Source: Ambrosia x helenae (lineage: Eukaryota; Streptophyta; Magnoliopsida; Asterales; Asteraceae). Taken from it: 64,000 nucleotides of DNA. This document shows, piece by piece, positions 1-11,255 of this stretch (position 1 is the first letter of the stretch; every line of letters starts with the position of its first letter). The translations under genes were made by a program, and so were the position numbers. The notes below the pieces were generated by a model. That model saw only the letters and a program-made list of their open reading frames with translations, ran no database searches and was not told the origin of the DNA. The stretch is taken from NCBI GenBank assembly GCA_030844895.1, contig CM061234.1:13761573-13825572 (forward strand). The letters are read 5' to 3'.

Positions 1-841
1 TATTTATTATTTTAGAGTTTTGAATATCCAGATATTCAATTCTAACAAAATGTTACGCTAAATTATGGTTTACGCGATTTTCAATTTTTTGATTCCCGCC
101 ACTTTAGGCTCCTAAGGTAATAGTTATTTTTTCTTTGGAAAAATCATGAATGTTAAACTGCCATCTACCGATTGCCATCATGGTCGTCATCCCCACCGCA
201 TCTCTAGTCACACCCCCTCCAATGTACAAGCACCATCCACCAGTGGTTGCCACAACCGTCATCACAATCTCCACATTCACCACCATCGTCGGTGGCAGCA
301 ACAGTTGTGGCGGCGACGAAGTTATGTCGACGGTGTGGAATTGCCACACTTGAGTTGCGGTCTTTATGGCGACAGCGAGTGATCGGCAACAAAACAATCA
401 GGCTAATCGCAGAGTTTTGGTACTTCTTGACCTTTAAATAAATCTTTTTAACTTTTCACCAACAAAACAATCGGGCTAATCATAGAGTTTTAGTATTTCT
501 TGACCTATAATAAATCTTTTTAACTTTTCACTCGCATCTCTTGTGCTAGCTCGGGTACATAAGTTGACAAGTCACACCCAAACCACGCAATTGCAATCAT
601 GACAATTTTGATGAAGGCAAATAACAACTTTTGTACATCCACAAAAAAATATCAACTATTATAACGTTACATCAAACGTTAACCAATAACGGTCTATCAT
701 ACAATCATCTCGACAAAAATAGTAACACACCAAAACTTCATAAATATAGAAAAAATAAAACAAAAACAAAAAGTTCCAACGATCACTAGAGATTAGCAGC
801 TAGCCCACCATAGATCCATAAGAGAAGAAGGAGCTAGCACT
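1..841. other. Intergenic stretch with a 73 bp tandem duplication
   Basis: No gene is recognisable here. The short open frames at 104-441 are low-complexity, histidine- and CAC-rich readings of a CA/CCA-rich tract and have no recognisable domain. At 387-459 a unit starting CAACAAAACAATC is repeated directly at 460 to about 530 with a few substitutions (period 73 bp). The right end adjoins the 3' end of the F-box gene. Confidence 0.6.
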
Positions 842-1150
842 CTAATTTATGAAAGGCTTCGGTCTAATCTCAATCCCTTGAATCATAAGCCCACCCTTCC
901 AATTCCTCCCTTTCACTTCTTTCATGCTCATTACCAGTTCACCTTCCTCATCCTTCACAAAATACTCTCCAAGCTCAATCTCCATCCACCCATCTTTTCT
1001 TTGTTTAGGTAGATTGCCGTTTGAACTACTCGCCACAGCCGGCTTGGGCTCGTGCTCGGCTCATGACCTCTTAATACCATTCCTATCCCTATTCTTGGCA
1101 TGTCCGGATAACGCCTTCTTTCTCCACCACCTTCAGGCACAAGAAACACT

Positions 1151-1186
<36 letters not shown>

Positions 1187-2434
1187 CTCTGAAGCCCATT
1201 TATCCCAATCGAAACCTCCACGGGTTGGCAGTCCAACCCATGAGTATCGAATGTTAATTTGAACACCATGAATGCTATATAAACAGTGTTTGGTGACAAC
1301 ATTGCAGTACTGATCCTCCCATTGACTTCAAGCCAACAAACACTTATAAGCTCCGCTACCTCTGTAAACCTGGAATTTGCAACTCAAATCTTATCTTAGT
1401 TTTGCTTTGCTTTGCTTTTCAAAAAGGGCTAAGGGCGCTATCTTATTACCCGTTTGCCTACTATTTCGATATACTAGATTGTTTATTGAAATGAACATGT
1501 TCATTTGTTTAAAAATATATATAAGAAACTTAGTTTATGGATTAGTTTACATGAATATATGGCTGTAAACGAACCAAACGAACACGAACAAGGCTTTGTT
1601 CGTGTTTGTTTGTTAAGGTTTCTTAGACAAACGAACCGTTCACGAACACACTAACAAACATAATTTTATGTTTGTGTTTGTTTGTTAAGAAATTCAGTAG
1701 TTTGCGAACTGTTCGTGAACACGGGTCTTGAACGCAAACAAACAAAAACAAACATTTAATATGCAACTAACTAAAAAAACATTGTTAATATTAACCGTTA
1801 GACAAAGTATATCTACTAAACGATGTCGATAAGTCAAATTGTACTAACTTAGACATAATTATCTAAAATTAGTTAGGCATAGGCATGAATACATGATATT
1901 CCTAATTCAAAAGTACATAGTTATCATAAGTTTTAACTAGTGATCAAACATAAACAAACATACACGAACGGATATAAATAAATGACGTAAACAAACATAT
2001 TGCCGAACGTTCACGAACGCAATCGAACGAACGAGACATTTGTTCGTGTTTGTTTGTTTAGTTAATCAAACGGAATTTTTTGTTCGTGTTCGTTCACTTA
2101 TTAAACAAACGGACACAAACGAACTTCCTGCCGAACGGTTTACGAACTGTTCACCGAACGTTTGGTTTGTTTACCGCCCTACATGAATATCATGTAGAAT
2201 GAGAGATTGAATGATTACATACCGTGACTCGGGCAATGAGATCCATCTCCAGTACCTTGGAGTGTCGCCCCAAACGATCGACAGTTCTGTTGCAGCCAGC
2301 ATGTAGCATTTCTTAGCAGTGCTTTTGTCCAGGTTGAAGCTCTGTCAATTCCATCAATGATGTCAGTTTCATAACAATAAAAACGAAGCACCCGATGATA
2401 AACATCGAAAGTTGAATGTTAAATAAGCTTATAA

Positions 2435-2476
<42 letters not shown>

Positions 2477-3579
2477 CTTATGAAATAATAATATGTGTGG
2501 CCCTTGGGGGGCAAAAGTAAAGTTGTACTAGTTTTAACGTTATTTTACTAATTTCGTGAAAATAACGTTAAAAATGACGGACGGTTAATCATGCATCATG
2601 TGGTGGCGTGGATAGCCAAAAGACAAAGGGGTACATGCACCGATCGGGTTTGTCCCGATTGCTAGGTGTTTTGTGCCTTATGTCCAAGGCTTGATACCAA
2701 ACCACATCGAGCCGGGGGTCTCACTGGAAGCAGCCTCTCTATTCTTAGGGGTAGAGGTAAGGCTTTCTACATCTTACCCTCCTCAGACCCTACCTTAGCT
2801 TTGCTATAGGTGGGATTAACTGAGTATGATGATGATGATTATGAAATAATAATCCAAATCAAGTCAAAATAGCTGAATTGAATCCCAGTTAATCTTAATA
2901 AAGTCATGTTGTTTAATTAAATTAAATTTGATAAAAGTGAATGATTAATAAGATTAGGGATTGGCAAACCTGAAAAGTGAAACATGTGGACAGGCAATTG
3001 CAATGAATACCATGTATTTTATTTGAAATATTGTTTTCACAAGCATGGGACAATATTGCCTTCGTTCAAACTTGGTCTGATCACCTGCAACATGCATAGA
3101 GTAAACCATATATACAGTATGCTTTGATTATATATTTCTAATTTCGTTAATTGGTTAATAATACTAAATAAATTAAATTATATCTCAACTATATATATTA
3201 CAAATAGTAAGAATCATATATATATATATATATATATCATAATCATAAGGAATAATATTAAACAAAGTTATAGGTATATCTCAACAACCTTAGTGCCGCC
3301 GTGAATGATGGTTGGATGATCACACAGACGAAGAAACAACTGCTTCTTTGAAGACGACGTCGTCGAACAATCACCGTCCTCCTCCTCGGCAATCTTTCGG
3401 TACTCCGGTGGCAAGAACCTTTCCCAAACCTCGTCCCATTTCGCTGCCGACAGAAAAACCGAACACACCAACGACAACCTACATGCATCTCGAGGACTAG
3501 TGAGTGACAAAGCCTTGGCTATAAATCCTTCTGGTATTGGCCCAAAGAAATCATCAACAAACCCAGTTGCACGATCCAT
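842..3579 (-). CDS. F-box protein PP2-B-like (phloem lectin domain), frameshifted in last exon
   Basis: Three exons can be placed: 3289-3579, 2223-2341 and 842-1369, with consensus GT/AG borders (AAG|GT, CAG|A, ACG|GT, CAG|G). Exon 1 encodes the N-terminal F-box (FFGPIPEGFIAKALSLTSP, then an RLSLVCSVF-like core and WERFLPPEY). Exon 2 encodes the hallmark PP2 start (LDKSTAKKCYMLAATELSIV, WGDTPRYWRW). Exon 3 carries VAELISVCWLEVNGRIS and ends with DGWMEIELGEYF and IQGIEIRPKP. F-box/PP2-B proteins are SCF ubiquitin-ligase adaptors with a carbohydrate-binding PP2 domain. In exon 3 the frame read from 1369 must shift by one lost base between about 1036 and 1063 to reach the conserved C-terminus, so the copy is either broken or carries an assembly error. 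A (His-Thr)6 run at about 1150-1186 lies within the PP2 domain. An alternative upstream ATG is at 3603. Both introns hold transposons. Confidence 0.8.
1559..2180. mobile_element. 622 bp non-autonomous DNA transposon (GTTCGTG-rich) in F-box intron 2
   Basis: The element begins ATGGCTGTAAACGAACC and ends GGTTTGTTTACCGCCCT, which are imperfect terminal inverted repeats (14/17). It is flanked by the direct repeat ACATGAATAT at 1549-1558 and 2181-2190. The interior is packed with GTTCGTG/CACGAAC and AACAAAC sub-repeats on both strands and has no coding potential. A 10 bp TSD would suit a Mutator-like element. If only ATGAATAT is counted, an 8 bp TSD would suit hAT. It lies wholly inside the intron between 1369 and 2223. 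Confidence 0.75.
2435..2474. repeat. (AAT)n microsatellite
   Basis: An uninterrupted run of about 13 AAT units lies immediately upstream of the Au-like SINE, inside F-box intron 1. Confidence 0.9.
2493..2838 (+). mobile_element. Au-like SINE, copy 1 (346 bp)
   Basis: Flanked by a 15 bp TSD, TTATGAAATAATAAT, at 2478-2492 and 2839-2853. The 3' part reads GGTCTCACTGGAAGCAGCCT ... GGTAGAGGTAAGG ... GGTGGGATTAACTGAGTATG followed by GAT repeats. This is the conserved tail layout of the plant Au SINE family, which ends in short tandem repeats rather than poly(A). A second copy lies at 15289-15702. It is inserted in intron 1 of the F-box gene. Confidence 0.85.
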
Positions 3580-3891
3580 TTTCAGGCACCGACTTGTTGT
3601 CATAATTTGGAGTATAATAATGTTTTGGAAGTTATGGAAGTGGTTGTAGTAGGTGTGTGTATATATATATATACACATGTCAGATAACTTTGTGGTCAAG
3701 TTAAAATATTTATGCGGTGTAATTGAGTTTATTTTCTAGAACACTTATCTACTAGCAAGATGTGGGAGTTGACGTGTATATCTCGAACATTCATGTATCT
3801 TCTTAATTATTCCACTAGGCTAATAAAAAAAGGACATTAACGTAAAAAGGGTAAGAAGGTTTAATAACCGTCTGATTAGATAAGATAATTA

Positions 3892-4259
3892 TCCTGATCA
3901 TATAGCCTAGTGGTAAAAGAGTCAGTTCTCTCTTTGGGGGAGCCAGGTTTGATTCCAACGGGAGTCATGTGATGGATACCCCCACCCTTGTGGTGGGGTA
4001 GGTGGTTGGGAAGTGATGGAGAGACCCTTGACTCTTGTGGTCATGGGTTCGACTCCTGATCCCTCCAGGTTTTACCGGTTCACTATCATCGTGCCTTCGG
4101 GCGGGTTTGTGGGCCGGGTTTTCCCTGGAACAGGAGACGGGTGGGCTGAAGGGCTATGTCCGTACGGACTAGAGGCCATCTGGGGCCCCTTTCGGCCATT
4201 GGGGGCCGCGTACAGAGTACCCGGCAATACTTTAGTTGATCGTTCAAAAAAAAAAGATG
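3892..4259 (+). mobile_element. tRNA-derived SINE with two B boxes (368 bp)
   Basis: Flanked by the 9 bp TSD AGATAATTA at 3883-3891 and 4260-4268. The head has a perfect pol III A box (TAGCCTAGTGG, 3903-3913) and a B box (GGTTTGATTCC, 3946-3956). A second B box (GGTTCGACTCC, 4046-4056) lies exactly 100 bp downstream. The element ends in an A-rich tail after GTTGATCGTTC. The short open frame at 4013-4348 is the SINE body and not a gene. Confidence 0.85.
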
Positions 4260-4268
4260 AGATAATTA

Positions 4269-5780
4269 AGGTTACGATTGTAATTTTGTTGCGTCATTAT
4301 AAATTTCCGGAAAACCATGCGAAGGGCAAATTAATCATTAAACTGTAAAATGCAAAATTAAAGCGGGATACTTTTTAAATATGATTGTCGTTGAAAGCGA
4401 AAGAACAGAGCAATTTAATTATAAAGTTGGGATTCAATTACATTACACAATTATTTTGTCGAAAAATGTGAAATCCTGATGAACAGAAACGATTGGATAT
4501 GAGAGACGATCAAAGAAATCAGTTTCTTAAACTGTCATAATAACGATCGACCTGCTAAAAACCATGAATCAGTTATCTTGACATCATTGTTACTTAAACT
4601 GTCATTTGATTTTTATCCCTAGGTTGTAAGATGGGAGTAAGTTCAACTGTTACTTGTTCTTATCTTTTTTTCATGTATGAACTACTTGCATTTGAAATGA
4701 AAATAAATTTGCATGTTTTGTTATTAGTTGTTTTCGTATATGTATAACTTGTGTTTAATATGAATTGAACTTGCGTTTATTTGATTATTAACATTTGCGT
4801 TTGATATAAAATGTGTTCTATCGTATTTGAATATATATAAATTCCGTTTGATGAACGAGGTAAAATATGAATATTAATGCGCGTAATCATGTCGTTTTAA
4901 TATGGTTTTGATATTAATATGTCATGAATAAGATGACTACGCGAATTTTGGATGTGCAGGTTAATCGGCTTAATTGGATGGAATTAAAGGTCAAATTACA
5001 TAGGATGTCGAGCAAGGACGATGAACTGAAGATTTTGAAGTGTTCGAAGTGTTAAGTGTGGCGAAACGAAGTTAATAAGGGTCGTAGATGTGAAGGAATG
5101 ATGCGCGGAAGTTGTTCGGCTCAAAGTGCAAGTTTTAAAGTTAAAGCAAAGAAGATGTGATATTGTGCCGTAGGCTACGGCCTAATGGTCGTACCTTACG
5201 GAATGGATATGCTTATTGGAAGGCTTCACAACAAAAGTGATGAACCATAAGGTGCCAAAGCTCAACCGCCGAGGCGGTTTAGAAACAAAAGAAGGATCAG
5301 AGGGTTGTGGTCATGTACCCGTAGCTTACGGAGGATGTCGAGTGAAATAAGGAAGTTGTTGGGTTAATGTTTTAAAAGGAAATCTTTGGTCGATAGTGGT
5401 TCAATTTCGATAGCTTTTTGGCTGCGAACCCAATGTGGTAACAATTCATAATTATCCATTTAATATATACAATATTCAATATATACAATATGTTAATCAT
5501 TAATTATCAATGGATTGACAAGTTTTCTACCAAGATGAGTGGCTAAACCACCCGTGATCCTCTCCGGGTGAATGGTTAGTTACGTAGCCTAAGTTTTTAT
5601 CGTTTGTCAAACAAAGAATTGAATTTGTGATTGTCTATTTCCGAATTTCAATTGTGGTTTTGTATGAACAATTGGTTTGAACGTTATTTAAATTATTCAC
5701 TTGTTTTGATTTCATCAACCATAACGGTTTAATTATCGATGGTCATTGATTAATATTGAAGTGTTTGTCTTTCAATTTTA
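4269..5780. other. Intergenic, no gene recognised
   Basis: AT-rich sequence with no convincing reading frame. The 4950-5345 part is GC-richer and contains a repeated CGTAGCCTACGG-like motif (about 5170-5330) of the kind found in decayed retroelements. I cannot assign a family. Confidence 0.4.
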
Positions 5781-5830
5781 CTAGTGGTTTCGATATGCAC
5801 GCGTTGCGCGCTTTGTTTGATGCATTCAAA
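5781..5830 (-). mobile_element. Helitron 3' terminus (minus strand), other end not found
   Basis: Read on the minus strand, the sequence has a GC hairpin CGCG-CAA-CGCG, then about 16 nt, then CTAG followed by T. This is the standard Helitron 3' end (hairpin about a dozen bases before CTRR, insertion before T). The 5' TC end should lie to the right and was not located. The solo LTR at 6415 may have disrupted it. Confidence 0.5.
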
Positions 5831-6414
5831 CAGGAATAATAAAAGGCAAGGATATTAAATATGTACAACAGCAAAGGAAACATACAAATGAATCAACTAA
5901 CCATCATGTCACTAATCAATATACACATGTTATGCGGTATATATCAAAAACATTACATGCAAATCCTAGGAATGAACTACGGTAACACTTTTATACAACT
6001 ACTAATAAAGAGTGCCAATTTACCGGCATGTTTCGTAGCGGGTACACACCCGGTAACCGATATTACCGGCCGGTATGTACCGGTTTTTAAAACATTGCAT
6101 GAAACAACAAAATAAAAGTTGGTACCTGATTAGTGACAAATTCGGGTATCCTGATTAAGTTGTTTTCACTAGAAATCGACATCTACAAAAAATTGTAATA
6201 AAAGTTGATGGCGGTGGCCATAGTCATTGTAGAAGTTGCTATTAATATGAAGATTAATCTAGCTAAAACCAACTTATTTAATAACTTATATGTTTTTCGA
6301 TAAAAAAATTAATAATTTTAATCCAACTAAAAACTAACTCATTTAATAAATTATGTGTTTTCAAAAAATAATAATAAATTGATTGAAAAAGTAAGCATAG
6401 GAAATTGTCAATAG

Positions 6415-8934
6415 TGTCACACCCTCAAATTTCCACTGCGGAGTTTTACCGCGAGGCGCATGACAAACCAGGATCCAAGTCAACGGTCACAATAAACAAC
6501 ACTATATGAAATACGTAAACTCAAAAACATAGTTTTCATAAGGTGACAACCATAGCGGAAGCATTTAAAGAATTTAATCAGCTACAAAACCATGTTCCAA
6601 AGTATTCAAGACACTTATTTCAAAACGTGCAACTAAGCCTAGACGCCAATGCAGACCCGTGCGCCTAGTCCAACCGATGCTAACTTAGCGACCTGAGAAA
6701 ACATGCCAAAAAGACGTCAACATATATAATGCTGGTGAGTTCACAGGTTTGTTCAATATGTTACCAAATGTTACCACAGTGTTACCAAAGTGTTACCATG
6801 TCCATACTATATCAATGTTACCAAGTACGCTAGCTAGGCGTATGTTTTGTTACTACTACGATTGGAAAACCATTACTAGACTGTTACCAATGTTCGGCCC
6901 GAGTGTGTTTAGAAATGTTACCAATGTTACCAGTTCGAGACAATATGCACCCGCCGGCCCTCCAAGCCGTCGAATGGGGTCTGTCAAACCCAATAGATCT
7001 ATCCACATTTCCCCCGTTGTGCATCCCCGCACATTCATGGTTTTCCCCGGGACTTTCAAAGATCGTATAGTAACGCAAAGTTTAAACCATAGTATGACAT
7101 GTGTTACCAAAATAAGTTTAGCGCATGTTTTCTCCCCCAAAAGTTAAAGCAGTAAAAGTGGGGCCGTGAACTCACCTTAGGTTGTGTTCTTCAGTAATAT
7201 AAGAAAGCCAAGCCCTTGATAATCCCACTACCGGAGATCTATCAAAATGTTCACATAAGTGTTCCGACTAATAACCATAAGGTTATCTAGTCCCCGATTG
7301 TCCAGATCGTGACCAAGTATGTTTTAAAACGTGTTTTGAATGTTCAACCGACACACTAGACCGACCCGACATCTCTTTAGTGACTCACTACCCTAACTAA
7401 TCAAGTATACATAGATTACACACAAGGTTCAAGCATAAAACACTTAGTTTGCATCAAAAATCTCATTTTTGAATGTATAGGGTCGAACCAGGGTTTTCAG
7501 TTCCACCTTCGCCCCTTTTCTTCCACGTTCGACCCTTTTAGAGTCACCTTCGACCCTTTTAAGACAGATTCGACCACAGTTGTCCAGGTTCGACCCTGGC
7601 AGAGTGTTTTTCCACAAAACGCTTCAAAAACATCCGAAAACATCCCGAAACATCATCAATCACAGTAGTCAAGTATGAATAACATATCCCCACAAAACCC
7701 CACCAACTTTGCCCCAAAACCTGTTCGTTTTAACCCTTTCCCAAAATGGCAAAAATTATGGAAATGTCACATCATGCATGACATCTTTACCCAATTTGGA
7801 AACTTTTCAAAACCCTTTCTTAATCATCTTATTATGCTCAGTTTAATGTGTATATGAAAACCCCCAATAGTTTTATTGGTGATACTATCATGCAACAAGC
7901 CCTAGATTTGTCAAAATCCCCAAATTTGACATAACATCATCATTCATCTAATTGTAACCTTAAACAATCATATACTCACAATAATAGCAGCCCTAGATCA
8001 TGTTTCTATCATTAATACAGCAACAAATCATTAAACAACACATAATATCACATAACACATACTTAACATATGTTTATTGATATGAAACCTATGTTTAATG
8101 ATAGGGTTTAGGTTTAGGAAAATGTTGAAAAGGTTTTTAATGGTAAAAACATCCTTAGAACAGATCTGGACATTTAGAGTTAGATGAAAAACGAATTAAA
8201 ATGCTTTAAAAGGGGTTTAGGATTAAGAACACATCTTGGATTCTTGATTAAATGTTGTTTGTAGGTTAGATTATGAAAAACGAGAGAAAAAACTCTTTCC
8301 CGGTGATTAAAATCGTTTGAGAGTGTTTGGAGGCGTTTAGGGTTTGTGAAATGGTGAAAAATGACAAAGTGTGGTATTTATACTAACTCCATATTCGCCC
8401 CTTGTATGGGGTCGAAGGTGCCACCTTCGCCCCTTTACAAGGTCGAATGAGCTTGTTCTGCAGTTTGTTCCAGGTTCGCCCCTTAACCATGGGTCGAACC
8501 AAGACTTATTTCCAGGTTCGCCCCCACGCTATGGGTCGAACCTGGGCTTATGTTTTCCAGGTTTTCCAGTTTTGTCGTTTTAACGCATTTAAACACATTC
8601 TAACGTATGATCATGCAATTCTAACACATGTTAAGCACATATAGGCACGTATAATCATGTTCACACCTTGTAGCACGTATTATCATGTTATGTTACACGT
8701 GTGTTAATAATCTACATGTCCTACTTGATTCAGTTCATGTAATTTCACCAACAACGGGACCCGGTACTAGTGTATTCCCAAAATGACTCCCAATGATCCT
8801 CCAGATCATTGAACCCTGGACAATCCTATCATTACCCGACTCAACTAACCTAGTTAAGTCCGTTTATAAATGTTTCTCGCTAAGGTAAACTTATGTTTTA
8901 CCAAAATGTTTAAGCCGAACATGCGGGTGTCACA
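6415..8934 (-). mobile_element. Solo long LTR, copy 1 (2.5 kb, minus orientation)
   Basis: Begins TGTCACACCC and ends GGGTGTCACA. These are near-perfect inverted termini of the TG...CA type, with AATAG at 6410-6414 and again at 8936-8940 (one base offset). It is the inverted, diverged counterpart of 44752-47332. On the minus strand it has a TATAAATA box (8375-8382), hairpin clusters of TTCGCCC/GGTCGAA around it (about 8395-8545 and 7470-7605), and an intron-like segment 6693-7175 with AAG|GTGAGT donor and TTCTCAG acceptor. No gag, pol or primer-binding region lies beside it, so it is a solo LTR. The reading frames at 6749-7147 are not genes. Assignment to Ty3/gypsy is inference from LTR length. 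Confidence 0.75.
6693..7175 (-). other. Predicted intron inside solo LTR copy 1
   Basis: Read on the minus strand, the donor CTAAG|GTGAGTTCAC at 7175 and the acceptor GTTTTCTCAG at 6693 frame 483 bp. Equivalent segments are at 46588-47060 (473 bp) and 28376-28848 (473 bp). The first 11 bases and a GTGAACTCACC motif near the 3' end are inverted repeats of one another in all or most copies. Confidence 0.5.
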
Positions 8935-9002
8935 AAATAGCATTTAATATAAGTCAAAATGTTTGACCAAATTGGTATGTTTAACAACACCCACTTAAAA
9001 AG

Positions 9003-9039
9003 AGATCTAAAATTAATACACCATGTGACATCATTCTTA
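9003..9039 (+). repeat. 37 bp direct repeat, left copy
   Basis: AGATCTAAAATTAATACACC and the following bases to 9039 recur at 10994-11030 with one mismatch. The two copies bracket the LINE and its TSDs. Confidence 0.8.
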
Positions 9040-9115
9040 CATCAGCATTAGATTCCATTCACTCATTGAGGCCCCACTTGAAATAGAATATGTCATTAAT
9101 TCAGTCAAAGATACT

Positions 9116-10897
9116 TTTTTTTGAACGGCAAACGACTTTATATTTATATATAAAGGCCCACCAAGGCGGTGGCGACAAAACACCAAAACAGCAAAGAAAA
9201 CCAAAAACCAACTACAGCATATCTAAACATCAAAGTCCAACCATTTCTCCCAAGTCGACCCTCTCAAATTCGATCGGTTAGACACCCATAAGAAGGAGTC
9301 CTCTTTAACAAACTCCACGGTCTTCACGGTAGGACGAAAAGTATTATCGAAAACTTTCAAATTGCGAGCCAACCAAATACGCCAAATGGTCGCTATAACA
9401 ATAACGTACACAATCTTCTTCCATCTTTTGATCCGGGGCACTCCAAGACATATTTCACCCAATTTGAGACATTTTGGCAATCCATAGGGAAGGGAATACG
9501 AACCTAGGGCTGTACACGAGCCGAGCCGAGCCGAGCCAGGCTGAGCTCGAGCTCGAAAATAAACGAGCCAGCTCGGCTCTGCTCGTTTTTCTAGTTGAGC
9601 TGAAAATTTGAGCTCGAGCTCGGCTCGTAAATGTTCGAGCCGAGCTCGAGCTGGCTCGAGCCATCTCTTTATTTTTTTTATATTTTTATGTTTTTTTATT
9701 TTTTTACAAAGATTTAGAAAATAAAAAACAAAAATAAATAAATAAAATTACACATATACATGTATATTTTTTAGTATTCAGACCATCACCCACCATAGCT
9801 TTGAGGTTACTATTCAGGCTTCAGAGAAATCCCCACCTTATTTAACATCTCTTTGGCCCTACATATATCCTTCCAAATCCCAGGAATAGACCTTTTGACT
9901 GGCACCAAGAGATCATCAATCCTAGACTTATGAATCGAGGCGGTTACATTAACCCAAAGTTGGTTCAGATTAGCTTTATAACGCCACCACCATTTGGTAA
10001 GCATGGCGACATTAAAATCTTCAACACCGCCCAAACCGAACCCACCAAAACCTTTCGGTCGAACCATTTTCTTCCATTTAATCCATCTAAATTTCTACCC
10101 GTTATTGGATTTGCCCCACACAAAGTCCCTTCTAATCCTTTCAATTTGTTTTGACGACGCACTTTGGAGCCGCGAACAATGATAAGAAATAGGATGGAAC
10201 ACTACCAAGGACCGCTTTAGCCAAAGTGACTCTCCCGGCGAAAGAAAGAGTCTAAGACTTTCACGTAGAGAGTTTGCCCTTAAGTTTGGTAAGAATCGGG
10301 TTCCAATGTTTAGAAAGCTTCATATTAGCGCCAATAGGCATACCCAAATACGTGAAAGGAAAGGCACCCGCTTCACAACATAGCTTCTTGGCCATAGCCC
10401 CAATACCTGTCGAATCAACATTAACACCGTAACGCTTACACTTTTTATGATTAACTTGAAGGCCCGAAATTAAGTTGAGGCATCTAAGAAAATGAGAGAG
10501 GTAAACAATATTGTGTTCCGACCACTCCCCCACAAAAATGACCCGTCGTCCGCATAGGTAAGGTGTGTAATACAAGGCCCTCCATTAAGGAGTTTCACAC
10601 CATGATATAGACCCGAAATCGAAGCATGGTTCTAAGCATATTTAGCACTTCCATGATGATAATAAAGAGGAAAGGCGAAATAGGACCCCCTTGACGAAGG
10701 CCCATCTTAAAAGCAAACTCGCTAGAGGGAGAGCCGTTAATGATAACCGAACCTCTAGCCGAAGCGAGGCAGCCACTCATCCAATTAATCCACCGAGGCT
10801 GGAACTTCATGAACTCCAAAGTGTTAAATAAAAATTTCCAGTTGACCGAGTCGTACACGCGTTGGAAGTCGACTTTGAAAAGTATCATTTTGAACTT
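9116..10897 (-). mobile_element. 5'-truncated L1-type LINE (1.78 kb, decayed)
   Basis: Flanked by the 13 bp TSD AGTCAAAGATACT (9103-9115 and 10898-10910). On the minus strand the element starts inside the reverse transcriptase (FKVDFQRVYDSVNWKFLF, then GLRQGGPISPFLFIIIMEVL). It continues through a VNHKKCKRYGVN and FTYLGMPIGANM thumb-like part (about 10261-10575). Next comes the zf-RVT-like C-terminal region (9810-10067), and it ends with an IWLARN-like tail (9223-9480) followed by a short poly(A) (T run at 9115-9122 on the plus strand). Frameshifts and stops break the ORF. A GAGCTCG-rich insertion occupies about 9507-9668. Confidence 0.85.
9507..9668. repeat. GAGCCGAGCTCG-rich repeat nested in the LINE
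   Basis: Starts AGGGCTGTACACGAGCCGAG and is made of alternating CGAGCC/GGCTCG and GAGCTC motifs on both strands. The same sequence type occurs at 22836-23267 and, as a remnant, at about 29523-29600. The start matches the GGCTGTAAACGA-type terminus of the element at 1559. No clear second terminus or TSD was found here. Confidence 0.6.
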
Positions 10898-10993
10898 AGT
10901 CAAAGATACTAGATGTACTAGATGTCTAGATACAACCTTTTTTTGCAAATGGATAAAGAATAACATAGTTTTATCACCAATATGATTTTTTTT

Positions 10994-11030
10994 AGATCTA
11001 AGATTAATACACCATGTGACATCATTCTTA
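10994..11030 (+). repeat. 37 bp direct repeat, right copy
   Basis: Matches 9003-9039 with a single difference (AAGATT for AAAATT). It lies 84 bp right of the LINE's right-hand TSD. Confidence 0.8.
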
Positions 11031-11255
11031 GAGGGTGTATATAAAGACAAGGGTATATTTCCAGCCTCCCTCCAAAAAAGTCAAACTCATCTACCTTGAT
11101 ATTAGAACCAAAAGAGATGAGTGTAAACCTTCTGGTACGGATATCAAAACAATATATACAAAAATTTGGTTTGTTACAGCTATAAATTGTTCATTTTAAC
11201 AAACATTTCCATCAGGGTTTATGCATCATAGTTTGCAAAGCAGATATATTGATCG

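Noticed and set aside
1058..1066. In-frame TGA (1061-1063) upstream of the conserved F-box/PP2 C-terminus, seeming to be a second lesion.
   Set aside because: The other frame stays protein-like (VFLVPEGGGERRRYPDMPRI) down to about 1063. A single frame change just after that point avoids this stop, so only one lesion is needed.
4013..4348. A 111-codon plus-strand open frame as a gene.
   Set aside because: It lies inside the SINE delimited by the 9 bp TSD and starts between its two B boxes.
6749..7147. A 132-codon open frame as a gene.
   Set aside because: It lies inside the solo LTR, largely in the predicted intron, and the equivalent region of the other copy (46588-47060) is not open in the same frame.
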